Positions 13,792 through 22,185 of a stretch of 34,750 bases of DNA are shown here, in pieces (position 1 is the first letter of the stretch; each line of letters begins with the position of its first letter). This DNA is from an uncultured Pelagibacteraceae bacterium (lineage in GTDB: Bacteria; Pseudomonadota; Alphaproteobacteria; Pelagibacterales; Pelagibacteraceae): contig CABZGR010000007.1 of assembly GCA_902525295.1 (NCBI GenBank), forward strand, positions 1 through 34,750, given 5' to 3'. The notes under the pieces were generated by a model. That model ran no database searches. It saw nothing but the letters and a program-made list of their open reading frames with translations, and was not told the origin of the DNA. The translations under genes and the position numbers were made by a program.

Positions 13792-16169
13792 TAATTGAAT
13801 GGTTTTATTTTAAGCAGTAAAGAGGGCAAAAGTGTTAAAACGGAAATCATTGCAAGCAACATAGCAATACCTGTGAAAACACCAAAATAAATTGTAGGTA
13901 TAAAATTAGACATTACTAAAATTGAAAATCCAAAAACTATTGTAATTGATGTATTTAAAATAGCTTTACCAACTGTTGAATGACAGAGCTTTAATGTTTT
14001 ATTATAATTTTTTAACTTTGCATACTCCTCTTTAAATCTGTAAATATAATGAATACTATTATCTACAGCTATACCTATAGTTATGGCAGCTATTGTTATT
14101 GTCATCATATCAAGTGGAATTCCCAACAATCCTATCAATCCTAATATAAAAAAAGCTGCTATAAAATTTGGAACAACACCTATTAAAGCTAATTTTAAAT
14201 TTTTAAAAAGAATTATAAACATTACAAAAATTCCAAGCATAACAAATCCAAGTGTTAAAATTTGAGATTTAAATAAACTTTGTAAAAGATTATTAAACAA
14301 AATTAATACTCCACCCAATTTATACTCATCCTTCTTTAAATTTAACTTATTTTCAAAATCTGAATTTATTTTAATAAGTAAATCATTTCTCCTCAGATTA
14401 TCTAATGAGTCTTTTATTCTTAAGCTAATTCTAGCCTCAGAGTCTTTTATAGATATATATGGATCAACAATTTCTTTTTTTATGTTATCTGGAATCTTAG
14501 TATACAAGACGCCCATTTCCAAAGAGCCAAGTTCTTTATTATTATTTAATTGAGTAGCAACATCAATTATTGATGAAAAAGAGAGAACTTTTCCAATTGG
14601 CTCTAAAGAATCTAAATAATTATGAACCTTTTTTATCTTATCAATTTTGTCTTTGGTAAACCAATATTTTTCATCATTCTCATCTTCATCTCCCCAATCA
14701 TCCTCTTCATCTTTTGATTTTTGGTCAGCTTCATCTTGTTTCGGAAATTTTAAAATAACTTCAAGTGGTGTTGTGCCACCCAACTTTTCATCAATGAGCT
14801 TCATTCCTTTATAAATTTCAGTATTTTTATCAAAATAATTTATAAAACTATTTTCAACTTCAAGCTTTGAAATTCCTAATATACTTAGTAATATAATTAT
14901 TAAGGTTGTTCCAAATATAGTATTTTGGTTTGAAACTGAAATGCTACTAAAAAAGTTAGTTATGGTGGTACCTCTTTCCTCTTTTAAAGAAACTTTATTA
15001 AAATTAATTAAATTAATTAACGTCGGTAATAGACTAAAAGTAATAAGAAATGAAATTATTAGACCAAAAGTCATCATAAACCCAAAATCAATTATTGGTT
15101 TTATTTCGCTGAACACGAGAGACAAGAAAGCAAATATAGTTGTCAAAGCTGTATATAAAATAGGCCAAAACATTTTGCTCGTTGTTAAAGAAATAATCTT
15201 AAATTTATTTAACTTCGGAAATTGTTTTGAAAGCTGAAGATACCTTGTGCTAATATGAATATTCATAGCCATTGTTAATATCAACATTAAAGCTATAAAA
15301 TTTGATGATATAACGGTAACTTTCCATCCTAAGAGGCCAAGAAGTCCTGTCATTATTACAACTGAAAAAAAACAACTGCTTATAGGTACAAGTATCCATA
15401 TCAATCTTCTAAATACATACCAAAGAGTCGCTACGATAAATAAAAAAACTCCAAGTCCAAAAACAATAATATCGTTTTTTATAAAAGTCATCATGTCATC
15501 AGCAATCATAGGTATTCCGCCTAAATGAATTTTGCTTTTTGAACTAAAATTTTTAATTACTTGTCTTATTTCTAAAATATTTTGATGATTTTGTTTCTTT
15601 AATTGATCTTTATATATCTCTTCGTCTTTTTTACTTTTAAAGTCTTTTATTTTATCTTTTGACTTTAAATAAACTATTATGCCAGATGTTTTACCATCCT
15701 CACTGATTACGAAATTCCTGAAAACTGGACTATTCAATATTTCATTAAACCCTCTTTCTTTATCAATACCGTCTGAGTTAAGTGTAGAGTAGTTTTTTAG
15801 TCTCTCTATAAGTGGTTCATCAGAGCTGTTTAGCAAAGGAATATCTAATAGTGTGATTACACTATGCACCCAATTAAGTTTTTGAATTTCTTTTTTTAAT
15901 TTTATAAGATTCTCGATAGAATTTTCTTCTATCATTCTCCCTTTTGGAGTGTAAGTAAGAACTAAAAATTCTTTCGCACCGTATCTTTCGTTTATTTCAT
16001 TTAAATATTTTAAATCAGGATCACCTTCTATTAATAAAGTTTCAGATGATGCATCAAGTCTAAAGTTTTTTGAAAAATATCCAAAAAAACATAAGCAACT
16101 TAATAATAAAATTAAAATGAAGCCTGGTTTTTTTAATACAATATTTTGATAAAATTTGGCCAACATCAA
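13791..16169 (-). CDS. RND/MMPL-family exporter
   Basis: A 792-aa inner-membrane protein with the two-fold RND plan: TM1 near residues 15-33, a periplasmic domain to ~230, five helices to ~390, TM7 near 420, a second periplasmic domain, and five C-terminal helices. AVDNSIHYIYRFKEEY in the C-terminal half is the MMPL-type helix-4 motif, as in hopanoid-associated HpnN-like transporters. The substrate, perhaps a lipid, is not determined. The second periplasmic domain starts with an acidic stretch (residues ~478-500, 14 of 23 Asp/Glu). It sits between dnaB and cvpA, where alr and radA occur in many alphaproteobacteria. Confidence 0.85.
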   Translation of the reverse strand: MMLAKFYQNIVLKKPGFILILLLSCLCFFGYFSKNFRLDASSETLLIEGDPDLKYLNEINERYGAKEFLVLTYTPKGRMIEENSIENLIKLKKEIQKLNWVHSVITLLDIPLLNSSDEPLIERLKNYSTLNSDGIDKERGFNEILNSPVFRNFVISEDGKTSGIIVYLKSKDKIKDFKSKKDEEIYKDQLKKQNHQNILEIRQVIKNFSSKSKIHLGGIPMIADDMMTFIKNDIIVFGLGVFLFIVATLWYVFRRLIWILVPISSCFFSVVIMTGLLGLLGWKVTVISSNFIALMLILTMAMNIHISTRYLQLSKQFPKLNKFKIISLTTSKMFWPILYTALTTIFAFLSLVFSEIKPIIDFGFMMTFGLIISFLITFSLLPTLINLINFNKVSLKEERGTTITNFFSSISVSNQNTIFGTTLIIILLSILGISKLEVENSFINYFDKNTEIYKGMKLIDEKLGGTTPLEVILKFPKQDEADQKSKDEEDDWGDEDENDEKYWFTKDKIDKIKKVHNYLDSLEPIGKVLSFSSIIDVATQLNNNKELGSLEMGVLYTKIPDNIKKEIVDPYISIKDSEARISLRIKDSLDNLRRNDLLIKINSDFENKLNLKKDEYKLGGVLILFNNLLQSLFKSQILTLGFVMLGIFVMFIILFKNLKLALIGVVPNFIAAFFILGLIGLLGIPLDMMTITIAAITIGIAVDNSIHYIYRFKEEYAKLKNYNKTLKLCHSTVGKAILNTSITIVFGFSILVMSNFIPTIYFGVFTGIAMLLAMISVLTLLPSLLLKIKPFN

Positions 16170-16190
16170 CTATTAGATTTATAATTTAAT

Positions 16191-17606
16191 TTAATTATTT
16201 TGAATATCTTTAAATTTGGTAAACATTGCCTCAAATTCAAGCATAACATTTCCCGTTGGTCCATGCCTTTGTTTTTGAATAATTAATTCTGCTAAATGTG
16301 AAACCTCATTCATTTTTGCTTGCCACTCAGCATGTTCTACTGTGGCAGGTCTAGGCTCTTTTCCTTGTAAATAATATGCTTCCCTGTAAACAAACATTAC
16401 TACATCAGCATCTTGTTCGATTGAACCCGATTCTCTCAAGTCTGATAATTGAGGTTTTTTGTCGTCTCTTTGTTCTACAGCTCTTGATAATTGAGAAAGA
16501 GCTAAAACTGGAACGGCTAATTCTTTTGCTAAAGCTTTTAATCCTTGAGTGATTTCAGATATTTCCTGAACCCTACCATTGTTAGTATTGGAGGCTCTCA
16601 TTAACTGAATATAATCTATTACAACCATATCGAGACCATACAATCTTTTTATCCTTCTTGCTCTATTACTAAGGGCTGCTATGGTAATTGCTGGAGTCTC
16701 ATCAATATATAAAGGTAGTTCAGATATATCTTTTGAAGTTTCTATAAATTTATCAAATTGTTCTTCTGATATTTTGCCTCTTCTTATATCATTTGATTTA
16801 ATTCGCGATTGTTCTGCTAAAATTCTTGTAGATAATTGTTCTGATGACATTTCTAGTGAAAAAAAAGCAATGGAACTTTTTTCACCACTCTCTTGAATTT
16901 TTTTTGCTGCATTAAATGCAATATTAGTAGCTAAAGCAGTCTTACCCATAGATGGCCTTCCTGCAATAATAATAAGATCTGATTTATGCAAGCCACCTAA
17001 TCTATCATCTAAATCTCTCAACCCAGTTGGTACACCAACTATACCCTCTTCATTTTTATATGCATTCGATGCCATTTCAATAGTTTGCCTCATAGCTTCA
17101 TCAAACTTAATTAATGATGAACTAAAAGATCCCTTCTCTGCAAGATCAAATAAAGATTTTTCGTAATTTTCTATAATTTTTTGTCCATCTGTTCCAAGAT
17201 CATTTAATTTGGCTTGATCTATCACTTCTCCTGAAATTTTAATTAATTCTCTTTTTACATAAAGATCGAAAATTAGTTTTGAATATTCAAGGGCTTGTCT
17301 TGATGAGGTAGAGAATTTAGTTATTTTAACTAGATACTCTGGAATATTTAATTCATCTTTCTCTTTTTCAAAATAATTTTTTAAAGTTATTGGATTTGCT
17401 AGAAGTCCACCATAAATAAGTCTTTCTAATGCTTCAAATATTTTTTTATGAACTGGATCGTAAAAATTTTTACTTGATATTATAATGCTAACGTCATCAA
17501 ATATTTCATTTGTTAAAAGAATAGATCCAATTACTGATTGTTCAGCTTCTATATTATTAGGTAATTCTTCAGCCTTATTTTTTAAAATATTTAAAGATTG
17601 AGACAC
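16191..17606 (-). CDS. dnaB: Replicative DNA helicase DnaB
   Basis: A 471-aa hexameric 5'-3' helicase of the replisome. The N-terminal primase-binding domain has NNIEAEQSVIGSILL. The RecA-like domain carries Walker A GRPSMGKT (216-223), Walker B VVIDYIQLM, and the conserved SQLSRAVEQR plus DLRESGSIEQDADVV. No intein is present, and the length is normal. The start is GTG (17604-17606). The gene is downstream of rplI, a common alphaproteobacterial arrangement, separated by a ~67-bp gap with a small hairpin. Confidence 0.96.
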   Translation of the reverse strand: MSQSLNILKNKAEELPNNIEAEQSVIGSILLTNEIFDDVSIIISSKNFYDPVHKKIFEALERLIYGGLLANPITLKNYFEKEKDELNIPEYLVKITKFSTSSRQALEYSKLIFDLYVKRELIKISGEVIDQAKLNDLGTDGQKIIENYEKSLFDLAEKGSFSSSLIKFDEAMRQTIEMASNAYKNEEGIVGVPTGLRDLDDRLGGLHKSDLIIIAGRPSMGKTALATNIAFNAAKKIQESGEKSSIAFFSLEMSSEQLSTRILAEQSRIKSNDIRRGKISEEQFDKFIETSKDISELPLYIDETPAITIAALSNRARRIKRLYGLDMVVIDYIQLMRASNTNNGRVQEISEITQGLKALAKELAVPVLALSQLSRAVEQRDDKKPQLSDLRESGSIEQDADVVMFVYREAYYLQGKEPRPATVEHAEWQAKMNEVSHLAELIIQKQRHGPTGNVMLEFEAMFTKFKDIQNN

Positions 17607-17636
17607 ACAAAATATTATTTGTTTTAAATTAAAATA

Positions 17637-17653
17637 ACAAAGTAAAACTTTGT
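17637..17653 (-). terminator. Small hairpin between rplI and dnaB
   Basis: ACAAAG and CTTTGT form a 6-bp stem around a 5-nt loop, followed in the minus direction by TATTTTAATTT. It lies about 20 bp beyond the rplI stop and about 30 bp upstream of the dnaB GTG. It may be an attenuator limiting read-through from the abundant ribosomal transcript into dnaB. Confidence 0.35.
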
Positions 17654-17673
17654 CTGGGGAAAAAAATGTATAA

Positions 17674-18132
17674 TTATTGTTTCTCTTCTTCTTGAACTAC
17701 TTTAATTTTAATTAGTGTTTGGATCTCTGAATGTAGGTTTAATAAAACTTTAAAAGTTCCTATTGATTTTATTTCTTCAGTTGGTTGTATATTAGAAGGA
17801 TTAATATCTATACCCATTGACAAATTAACAATTTTTGCGATTTCTGTTGGTTTAACAGATCCATAGAGTTCATTGTTTTCTGTGCTTAATTTTTTTACCT
17901 CAAATTCTTTATTTTTAAGTTTCTCATCTATATTTTTAGCTTCATTTTTTTTATCTAAATCTTTTTTACTAAGGTCTGATTTAATTTTCTCAACTTCAAT
18001 TATATTCTCTTTAGACGCAAATAGAGCTTTCTTTTGTGCAATTAAGAAATTTCTTGCATATCCTCTTTTAACATCAATTATATCACCAATAGAGCCTACT
18101 TTACGAACATTTTCTAACAATATAACTTTCAT
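17674..18132 (-). CDS. rplI: 50S ribosomal protein L9
   Basis: A 152-aa ribosomal protein. The N-terminal domain MKVILLENVRKVGSIGD...VKRGYARNFLI is the L9 signature that binds 23S rRNA. A charged linker helix (residues ~45-75) is followed by a C-terminal domain with ELYGSVKPTEI. The C-terminal tail is short and acidic (VVQEEEKQ). It directly abuts rpsR (stop at 18133), so both are read from the rpsF promoter. Confidence 0.96.
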   Translation of the reverse strand: MKVILLENVRKVGSIGDIIDVKRGYARNFLIAQKKALFASKENIIEVEKIKSDLSKKDLDKKNEAKNIDEKLKNKEFEVKKLSTENNELYGSVKPTEIAKIVNLSMGIDINPSNIQPTEEIKSIGTFKVLLNLHSEIQTLIKIKVVQEEEKQ

Positions 18133-18399
18133 TTAAATCAATGCTAAATTTCTAGCTCTTTTTATAGATAAAGATAGATCTCTCTGTTTTTTTTGGCTCA
18201 CTGATGTAATCCTTGAAGGTAAAATTTTTCCATTTTCAGAAACATACCTTTTTAACAACTTAATATTTTTATAATCTATAATTGGAGCTCCTTTACCTGA
18301 CAATGGGCATTTCTTTTTAAATTTATATTTTTGGTTTTGAAATACGCTTAATTTAGAGAAGTTATTTTGGTTATTTTTTTTTGTATTTTTCTTTTTCAT
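18133..18399 (-). CDS. rpsR: 30S ribosomal protein S18
   Basis: An 88-aa small-subunit protein that pairs with S6. The S18 core is recognisable: [19 protein letters not shown] followed by [13 protein letters not shown] and ending with RARNLALI. The N-terminal extension is Lys/Asn-rich ([13 protein letters not shown]), which is low complexity typical of this genome. It lies 14 bp downstream of rpsF, in the order rpsF-rpsR-rplI. Confidence 0.96.
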   Translation of the reverse strand: MKKKNTKKNNQNNFSKLSVFQNQKYKFKKKCPLSGKGAPIIDYKNIKLLKRYVSENGKILPSRITSVSQKKQRDLSLSIKRARNLALI

Positions 18400-18413
18400 A
18401 ATTAATTTTTTTC

Positions 18414-18743
18414 TTATTTATCTTCACTTTTTTTAAAATAATCAGTTTCCAAATCCAATTTTTTTACTTTCACAGTTAAATATCTAATTAAATTTTTATC
18501 AATTTTCTCATTTTTCTCTAATTCTTTTATAGTTTTTCCACTTCCCTGGAATTTAAAATGAAGGTAGTTACCTTTTTTATTTTTTTTTATTAAATAAGAT
18601 AAATGTAGCAATCCCCAACTTTCAAATTTAAGAATACTACCATCATTATTCTCTATAATTTTTGAGTATTTTTCTTGAATAGTTTTTATTTGACTAGGCG
18701 AAGTATCTTGTCTTGCTATTAATGTATGCTCGTAATAGTTCAT
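18414..18743 (-). CDS. rpsF: 30S ribosomal protein S6
   Basis: A 109-aa protein. [19 protein letters not shown] at the start and [20 protein letters not shown] in the middle match S6, with LIRYLTVKV near the end. It is the first gene of the ribosomal operon, transcribed from the 83-bp divergent gap with fabD. The S6/S18 proteins bind a site in 16S rRNA; an autoregulatory leader known in some bacteria is not evident in the ~25-nt leader predicted here. Confidence 0.96.
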   Translation of the reverse strand: MNYYEHTLIARQDTSPSQIKTIQEKYSKIIENNDGSILKFESWGLLHLSYLIKKNKKGNYLHFKFQGSGKTIKELEKNEKIDKNLIRYLTVKVKKLDLETDYFKKSEDK

Positions 18744-18773
18744 ATTATTTTATAGAAAAATTGAGGATATACT

Positions 18774-18779
18774 ATTATA
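18774..18779 (-). promoter_or_regulatory. Consensus -10 box of the rpsF-rpsR-rplI operon
   Basis: A perfect TATAAT on the minus strand, 31 bp upstream of the rpsF ATG, in the divergent gap with fabD. No convincing -35 is seen at 16-18 bp. Plus-strand TATAAA sequences in the same gap (18776-18781, 18795-18800) may serve fabD. Confidence 0.45.
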
Positions 18780-18826
18780 AATTTTTAATTACAATATAAA
18801 AAAACACTTAATTTATTAACATTTTT

Positions 18827-19756
18827 ATGTTTTCTGTAATTTTTCCTGGTCAAGGTTCCCAAAATATTGGAATGGGTAGGGATTTATACGAAAACTTTAA
18901 TTATGTTAAAGAATTTTTCTCTGAAGCTGATGATATATTAAATAAAAAATTGAGCCAGATAATATTTAATGGACCAAGGGATCAATTAGACTTAACTGAG
19001 AATACTCAACCAGCAGTTTTTCTAGTTAGTTACTCTATATTTAAAGTAATAGAAAATGAGACTTCTTTTAAAATAAAAAATGCAAAATTTTTTGCTGGGC
19101 ATTCTCTAGGTGAATATTCTGCACTTTGCTGTGCAGGTGCAATTGATTTTAATCAAACAATAAATCTTTTAAAATATAGGGGAAAAGCAATGCAAGATGC
19201 GGTACCATTGGGAGAAGGTGGCATGATAGCAGTCCTTGGTATTGAAATTGATCAAATTAATAAAATTTTGATGGAAAATGTTAATAATTTTTTATGTTAT
19301 GTGGCCAATGATAACTCTAATGGGCAAATAGTAATAAGCGGTAAAACAGACAATTTGAATAAACTTTCAATTGAATTGAAAAAGAAAAAAATTAAATTTG
19401 TAAATCTTTCCGTTAGTGCGCCATTTCATTGTCCATTAATGAATAAAGCTACTGAAGAAATGAAACAAAGAATATTAAATACAGAATTTAAAAAACCAAT
19501 GATTGATGTTATTTCTAATGTTACAGCAAATGCAGCAACTAGTTCAAATGACATAAAAAAACTTCTTATTGATCAAATCGAAAAACCTGTTAGATGGAGA
19601 GAAACAATAGTTAATATGATTGAATCACGAATAAATAATTTTATTGAAATAGGTCCTGGAAAAGTATTGTCTGGATTGATAAAAAGAATTGATAAAAATG
19701 TAATTTTGAAACAAGTAAATAATATAAATGATGCAAAATTATTGAAAAATGATTGA
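18827..19756 (+). CDS. fabD: Malonyl-CoA:ACP transacylase
   Basis: A 309-aa enzyme loading malonyl groups onto ACP for fatty-acid synthesis. FPGQGSQNIGMG at the N-terminus, the nucleophile motif GHSLGEYSAL (catalytic Ser) and the later His in SAPFHCPLM are all present. The length is normal. It overlaps fabG by 8 nt, with the fabG ATG inside the fabD end. Transcribed away from rpsF. No Shine-Dalgarno is visible before the ATG, as for many genes here. Confidence 0.96.
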   Translation: MFSVIFPGQGSQNIGMGRDLYENFNYVKEFFSEADDILNKKLSQIIFNGPRDQLDLTENTQPAVFLVSYSIFKVIENETSFKIKNAKFFAGHSLGEYSALCCAGAIDFNQTINLLKYRGKAMQDAVPLGEGGMIAVLGIEIDQINKILMENVNNFLCYVANDNSNGQIVISGKTDNLNKLSIELKKKKIKFVNLSVSAPFHCPLMNKATEEMKQRILNTEFKKPMIDVISNVTANAATSSNDIKKLLIDQIEKPVRWRETIVNMIESRINNFIEIGPGKVLSGLIKRIDKNVILKQVNNINDAKLLKND

Positions 19757-20486
19757 TCTTAAAAATTTAAATATTATTATAACAGGTTCTACAGGAGGAA
19801 TAGGATCTTCAATTTTAAAAATACTAGACCAACTAAATGCTAATATCATAGCAACTGGTACTAATTCAGAGAAATTAGAGAATATTAGCAAAACATATCC
19901 AAAGGTGAATGTAAAAAAATTTGATATTTCCAATCATTCATCTATTGAGAAATTTATGGATGATTGTAGTGAAACTTTTAACGGTAAACTAGATATTTTA
20001 ATTAATAACGCAGGAGTGACCTCTGACAATTTGACAATAAGAATGAAAGATGACGAATGGAATAAGGTTATAAACATAAATTTAACAGCAACTTTTATGT
20101 TGTGTAAGTTCGCTATAAAAAAAATGCTCAAAAATAAAAATGGAAAAATTATTAATATTACTTCAATAGTTGGTCACACAGGAAATATTGGTCAAGCTAA
20201 TTATGCAGCCTCAAAAGCTGGAGTAATTGGTATGTCCAAAACTCTTGCTAAAGAATATGGAAAAAAAAATATTAAAATTAATTGTGTATCGCCAGGGTTT
20301 ATAAAGTCAAATATGACAGACAAAATAAGTGAAAATATTAAAAAAGAAATGGAACAAAATATTTCTTTAGAAAGATTTGGGTCCCCTGACGATGTTGCGA
20401 ATGTTGTAGCTTTTTTAACGTCTAGTTTGTCAGATTATATAACAGGGGAGACAATACATGTTAATGGAGGTATGTATTTTAGTTGA
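19749..20486 (+). CDS. fabG: 3-oxoacyl-ACP reductase
   Basis: A 245-aa classical SDR that reduces beta-ketoacyl-ACP with NADPH. TGSTGGIG binds the cofactor, NNAG follows, and the catalytic Ser (ITSIVG) plus YAASK (Tyr and Lys) are intact. The end motif GETIHVNGGMYF matches FabG. The ATG overlaps the fabD end. Its TGA stop is part of a perfect TTGACA hexamer (20483-20488) that appears to be the -35 of acpP. Confidence 0.96.
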   Translation: MIDLKNLNIIITGSTGGIGSSILKILDQLNANIIATGTNSEKLENISKTYPKVNVKKFDISNHSSIEKFMDDCSETFNGKLDILINNAGVTSDNLTIRMKDDEWNKVININLTATFMLCKFAIKKMLKNKNGKIINITSIVGHTGNIGQANYAASKAGVIGMSKTLAKEYGKKNIKINCVSPGFIKSNMTDKISENIKKEMEQNISLERFGSPDDVANVVAFLTSSLSDYITGETIHVNGGMYFS

Positions 20487-20510
20487 CAAAATAATATAAA
20501 TATTTATTAA
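20483..20510 (+). promoter_or_regulatory. Promoter of acpP overlapping the fabG stop codon
   Basis: A perfect -35 TTGACA spans the fabG TGA stop. A -10 candidate TATTAA (4 of 6) follows 16 bp downstream. Transcription would start about 15-20 nt ahead of the acpP ribosome site AAGGA. This would let ACP be made in excess of the biosynthetic enzymes upstream. Confidence 0.5.
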
Positions 20511-20533
20511 CAATTTTAACTAAGAAGGAAAAT

Positions 20534-20773
20534 ATGTCAGAAGATATTTCAAATAAAGTAAAAAAAATAGTTGCTGATCATTTAGGTATAGATGAGTCTA
20601 AAGTCACTGATGAATCAAGTTTTATTGATGATTTAGGCGCTGATAGTTTAGATACTGTTGAGTTAGTAATGGCCTTTGAAGAAGAGTTTGGGTCAGAAAT
20701 TTCAGATAGCGATGCAGAAAAAATACTTACTGTAGGAGATGCAGTAAAGTTTATCGAAAATAAAGCAAACTAA
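20534..20773 (+). CDS. acpP: Acyl carrier protein
   Basis: A 79-aa acidic carrier protein. The phosphopantetheine attachment Ser38 lies in [21 protein letters not shown] is preceded by AAGGA. The 47-bp gap after fabG contains a promoter candidate, fitting high demand for ACP. The next gene is gmk (12 bp later), whereas fabF follows acpP in many proteobacteria. Confidence 0.97.
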   Translation: MSEDISNKVKKIVADHLGIDESKVTDESSFIDDLGADSLDTVELVMAFEEEFGSEISDSDAEKILTVGDAVKFIENKAN

Positions 20774-20785
20774 TTTTTAAACTAT

Positions 20786-21409
20786 ATGTCCAGCTTTAAA
20801 AAAGGTGGGATGTATGTCCTCTCATCACCTTCAGGTGCTGGAAAAACTACACTAGTAAAAAAAATATCAAAAAATAAAAACTTTTTTACTTCAATCTCTC
20901 ACACAACAAGGCAACCAAGATCAAATGAAAAAAACTCAAAAGATTATTATTTTATATCTAAAAATAAATTTAAAAAACTTATAAAAAAAAAAGAATTTTT
21001 AGAATACGCAAAGGTATTTGATAACTACTATGGTTCTTCAAAAGAGATAGTTATAAATAATCTGCAGAATGGGAAAAATGTTATATTTGATATTGATTGG
21101 CAGGGTACAAGACAAATTAGAAATAAAAAGTTAAAATACAAATTGTTGACTATATTTGTATTACCTCCTTCAAAAGAAGAATTATTAAAAAGATTAATTA
21201 AAAGAGAAAAAAAAAATTTAAAAACAGTAAAAAAAAGAATGAAAGAATTTAAAAAAGATTTATCTAGATGGATGGAATATGATTATGTAGTTATAAATGA
21301 TGATTTAAAGATTTGTTACAACAATATTATGCGTGTAATTAAAAGCCAAAAAAAGATAACATTCGACAAAAAATTTATTCGTAAACATGTTAAAAAATTA
21401 TTGAGCTAA
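20786..21409 (+). CDS. gmk: Guanylate kinase
   Basis: A 207-aa enzyme phosphorylating GMP to GDP. The P-loop [10 protein letters not shown] is near residues 13-22, and [13 protein letters not shown] binds GMP, followed by [10 protein letters not shown]. The basic Lys-rich C-terminus is typical of the genome. Its stop lies inside the convergent ksgA 3' end (12-bp coding overlap). Co-located with acpP. Confidence 0.95.
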   Translation: MSSFKKGGMYVLSSPSGAGKTTLVKKISKNKNFFTSISHTTRQPRSNEKNSKDYYFISKNKFKKLIKKKEFLEYAKVFDNYYGSSKEIVINNLQNGKNVIFDIDWQGTRQIRNKKLKYKLLTIFVLPPSKEELLKRLIKREKKNLKTVKKRMKEFKKDLSRWMEYDYVVINDDLKICYNNIMRVIKSQKKITFDKKFIRKHVKKLLS

Positions 21410-22183
21410 ACTTTCATAAATCTTACATAATTCTAAATATTTTTCTTTGGTAATATTTTGTGGTCTCAGATTTAAATCAATATTTAATTTTTCAGCAATT
21501 TCTTCAAATTCTTTAAACAAGATTTTCATGGGTTTTCTTACCATTTTACGCCTTTGATTAAAAAAAGTGTAAGTAATATGTTCAAGATTTTTATCTTTCT
21601 TTAAAACACAAAAATATGATTTTGGTGTTAATGTTATTAAAGAGCTCCATACTTTTGGTTTAGGATAAAAATAATTAGGATTAATATCTGTAATTTTTTT
21701 TGTGTCCATTTTCCAGGAAGCAATTATAGATAATCTTCCGTAGTCTTTTGAATTTACTTTAGCAATAATTCTGTCCGCTACCTCTTTTTGAAAAACGAAA
21801 ATAAATTTACTATAAAGTTTGTTTAAATCTTTTAATTTAATAAATGATGTCAAAATTTCAGTTGATATGTTATATGGTAAATTTCCAAATACTTTTATTG
21901 CTGCATCAAACTTAAAAGTTTTTACACAGTCTAATATATCTCTATTAATTAATATAATATTTTTACCAAATTTTTTTTTTAAAATTTCTGATAGATCTTT
22001 ATCTTTTTCAACAACTATTAAATTATTTGGACACTTATCTAATATTTTTTTTGTTAGATTTCCGGTACCTGGGCCTATCTCTAAAATAGTATCATCGCTA
22101 GTTATTGAGCCACTATCAACTATCTTATTTAAAATAACTTCATTATTTAAAAAATTTTGGCCTAAACTTTTTTTTGGCTTCAT
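21398..22183 (-). CDS. ksgA: 16S rRNA dimethyladenosine transferase
   Basis: A 261-aa SAM-dependent methyltransferase that dimethylates two adenines near the 3' end of 16S r[12 protein letters not shown] is the hallmark start. [10 protein letters not shown] is the SAM-binding motif, and NLPYNIST is motif [12 protein letters not shown] near the C-terminus is also conserved. It is the last gene of the lptF-to-ksgA run, 2 nt after pdxA. Also named rsmA. Confidence 0.95.
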   Translation of the reverse strand: MKPKKSLGQNFLNNEVILNKIVDSGSITSDDTILEIGPGTGNLTKKILDKCPNNLIVVEKDKDLSEILKKKFGKNIILINRDILDCVKTFKFDAAIKVFGNLPYNISTEILTSFIKLKDLNKLYSKFIFVFQKEVADRIIAKVNSKDYGRLSIIASWKMDTKKITDINPNYFYPKPKVWSSLITLTPKSYFCVLKKDKNLEHITYTFFNQRRKMVRKPMKILFKEFEEIAEKLNIDLNLRPQNITKEKYLELCKIYESLAQ

Positions 22184-22185
22184 CT

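Noticed and set aside
14941-15237. 98-aa plus-strand ORF opposite the RND gene
   Set aside because: Shadow ORF opposite a membrane-protein gene, with no start signals.
18141-18400. Lys/Asn-rich N-terminus of S18 as a transferred segment
   Set aside because: Low-complexity Lys/Asn extensions are what AT-pressure gives in this genome; the core is normal S18.
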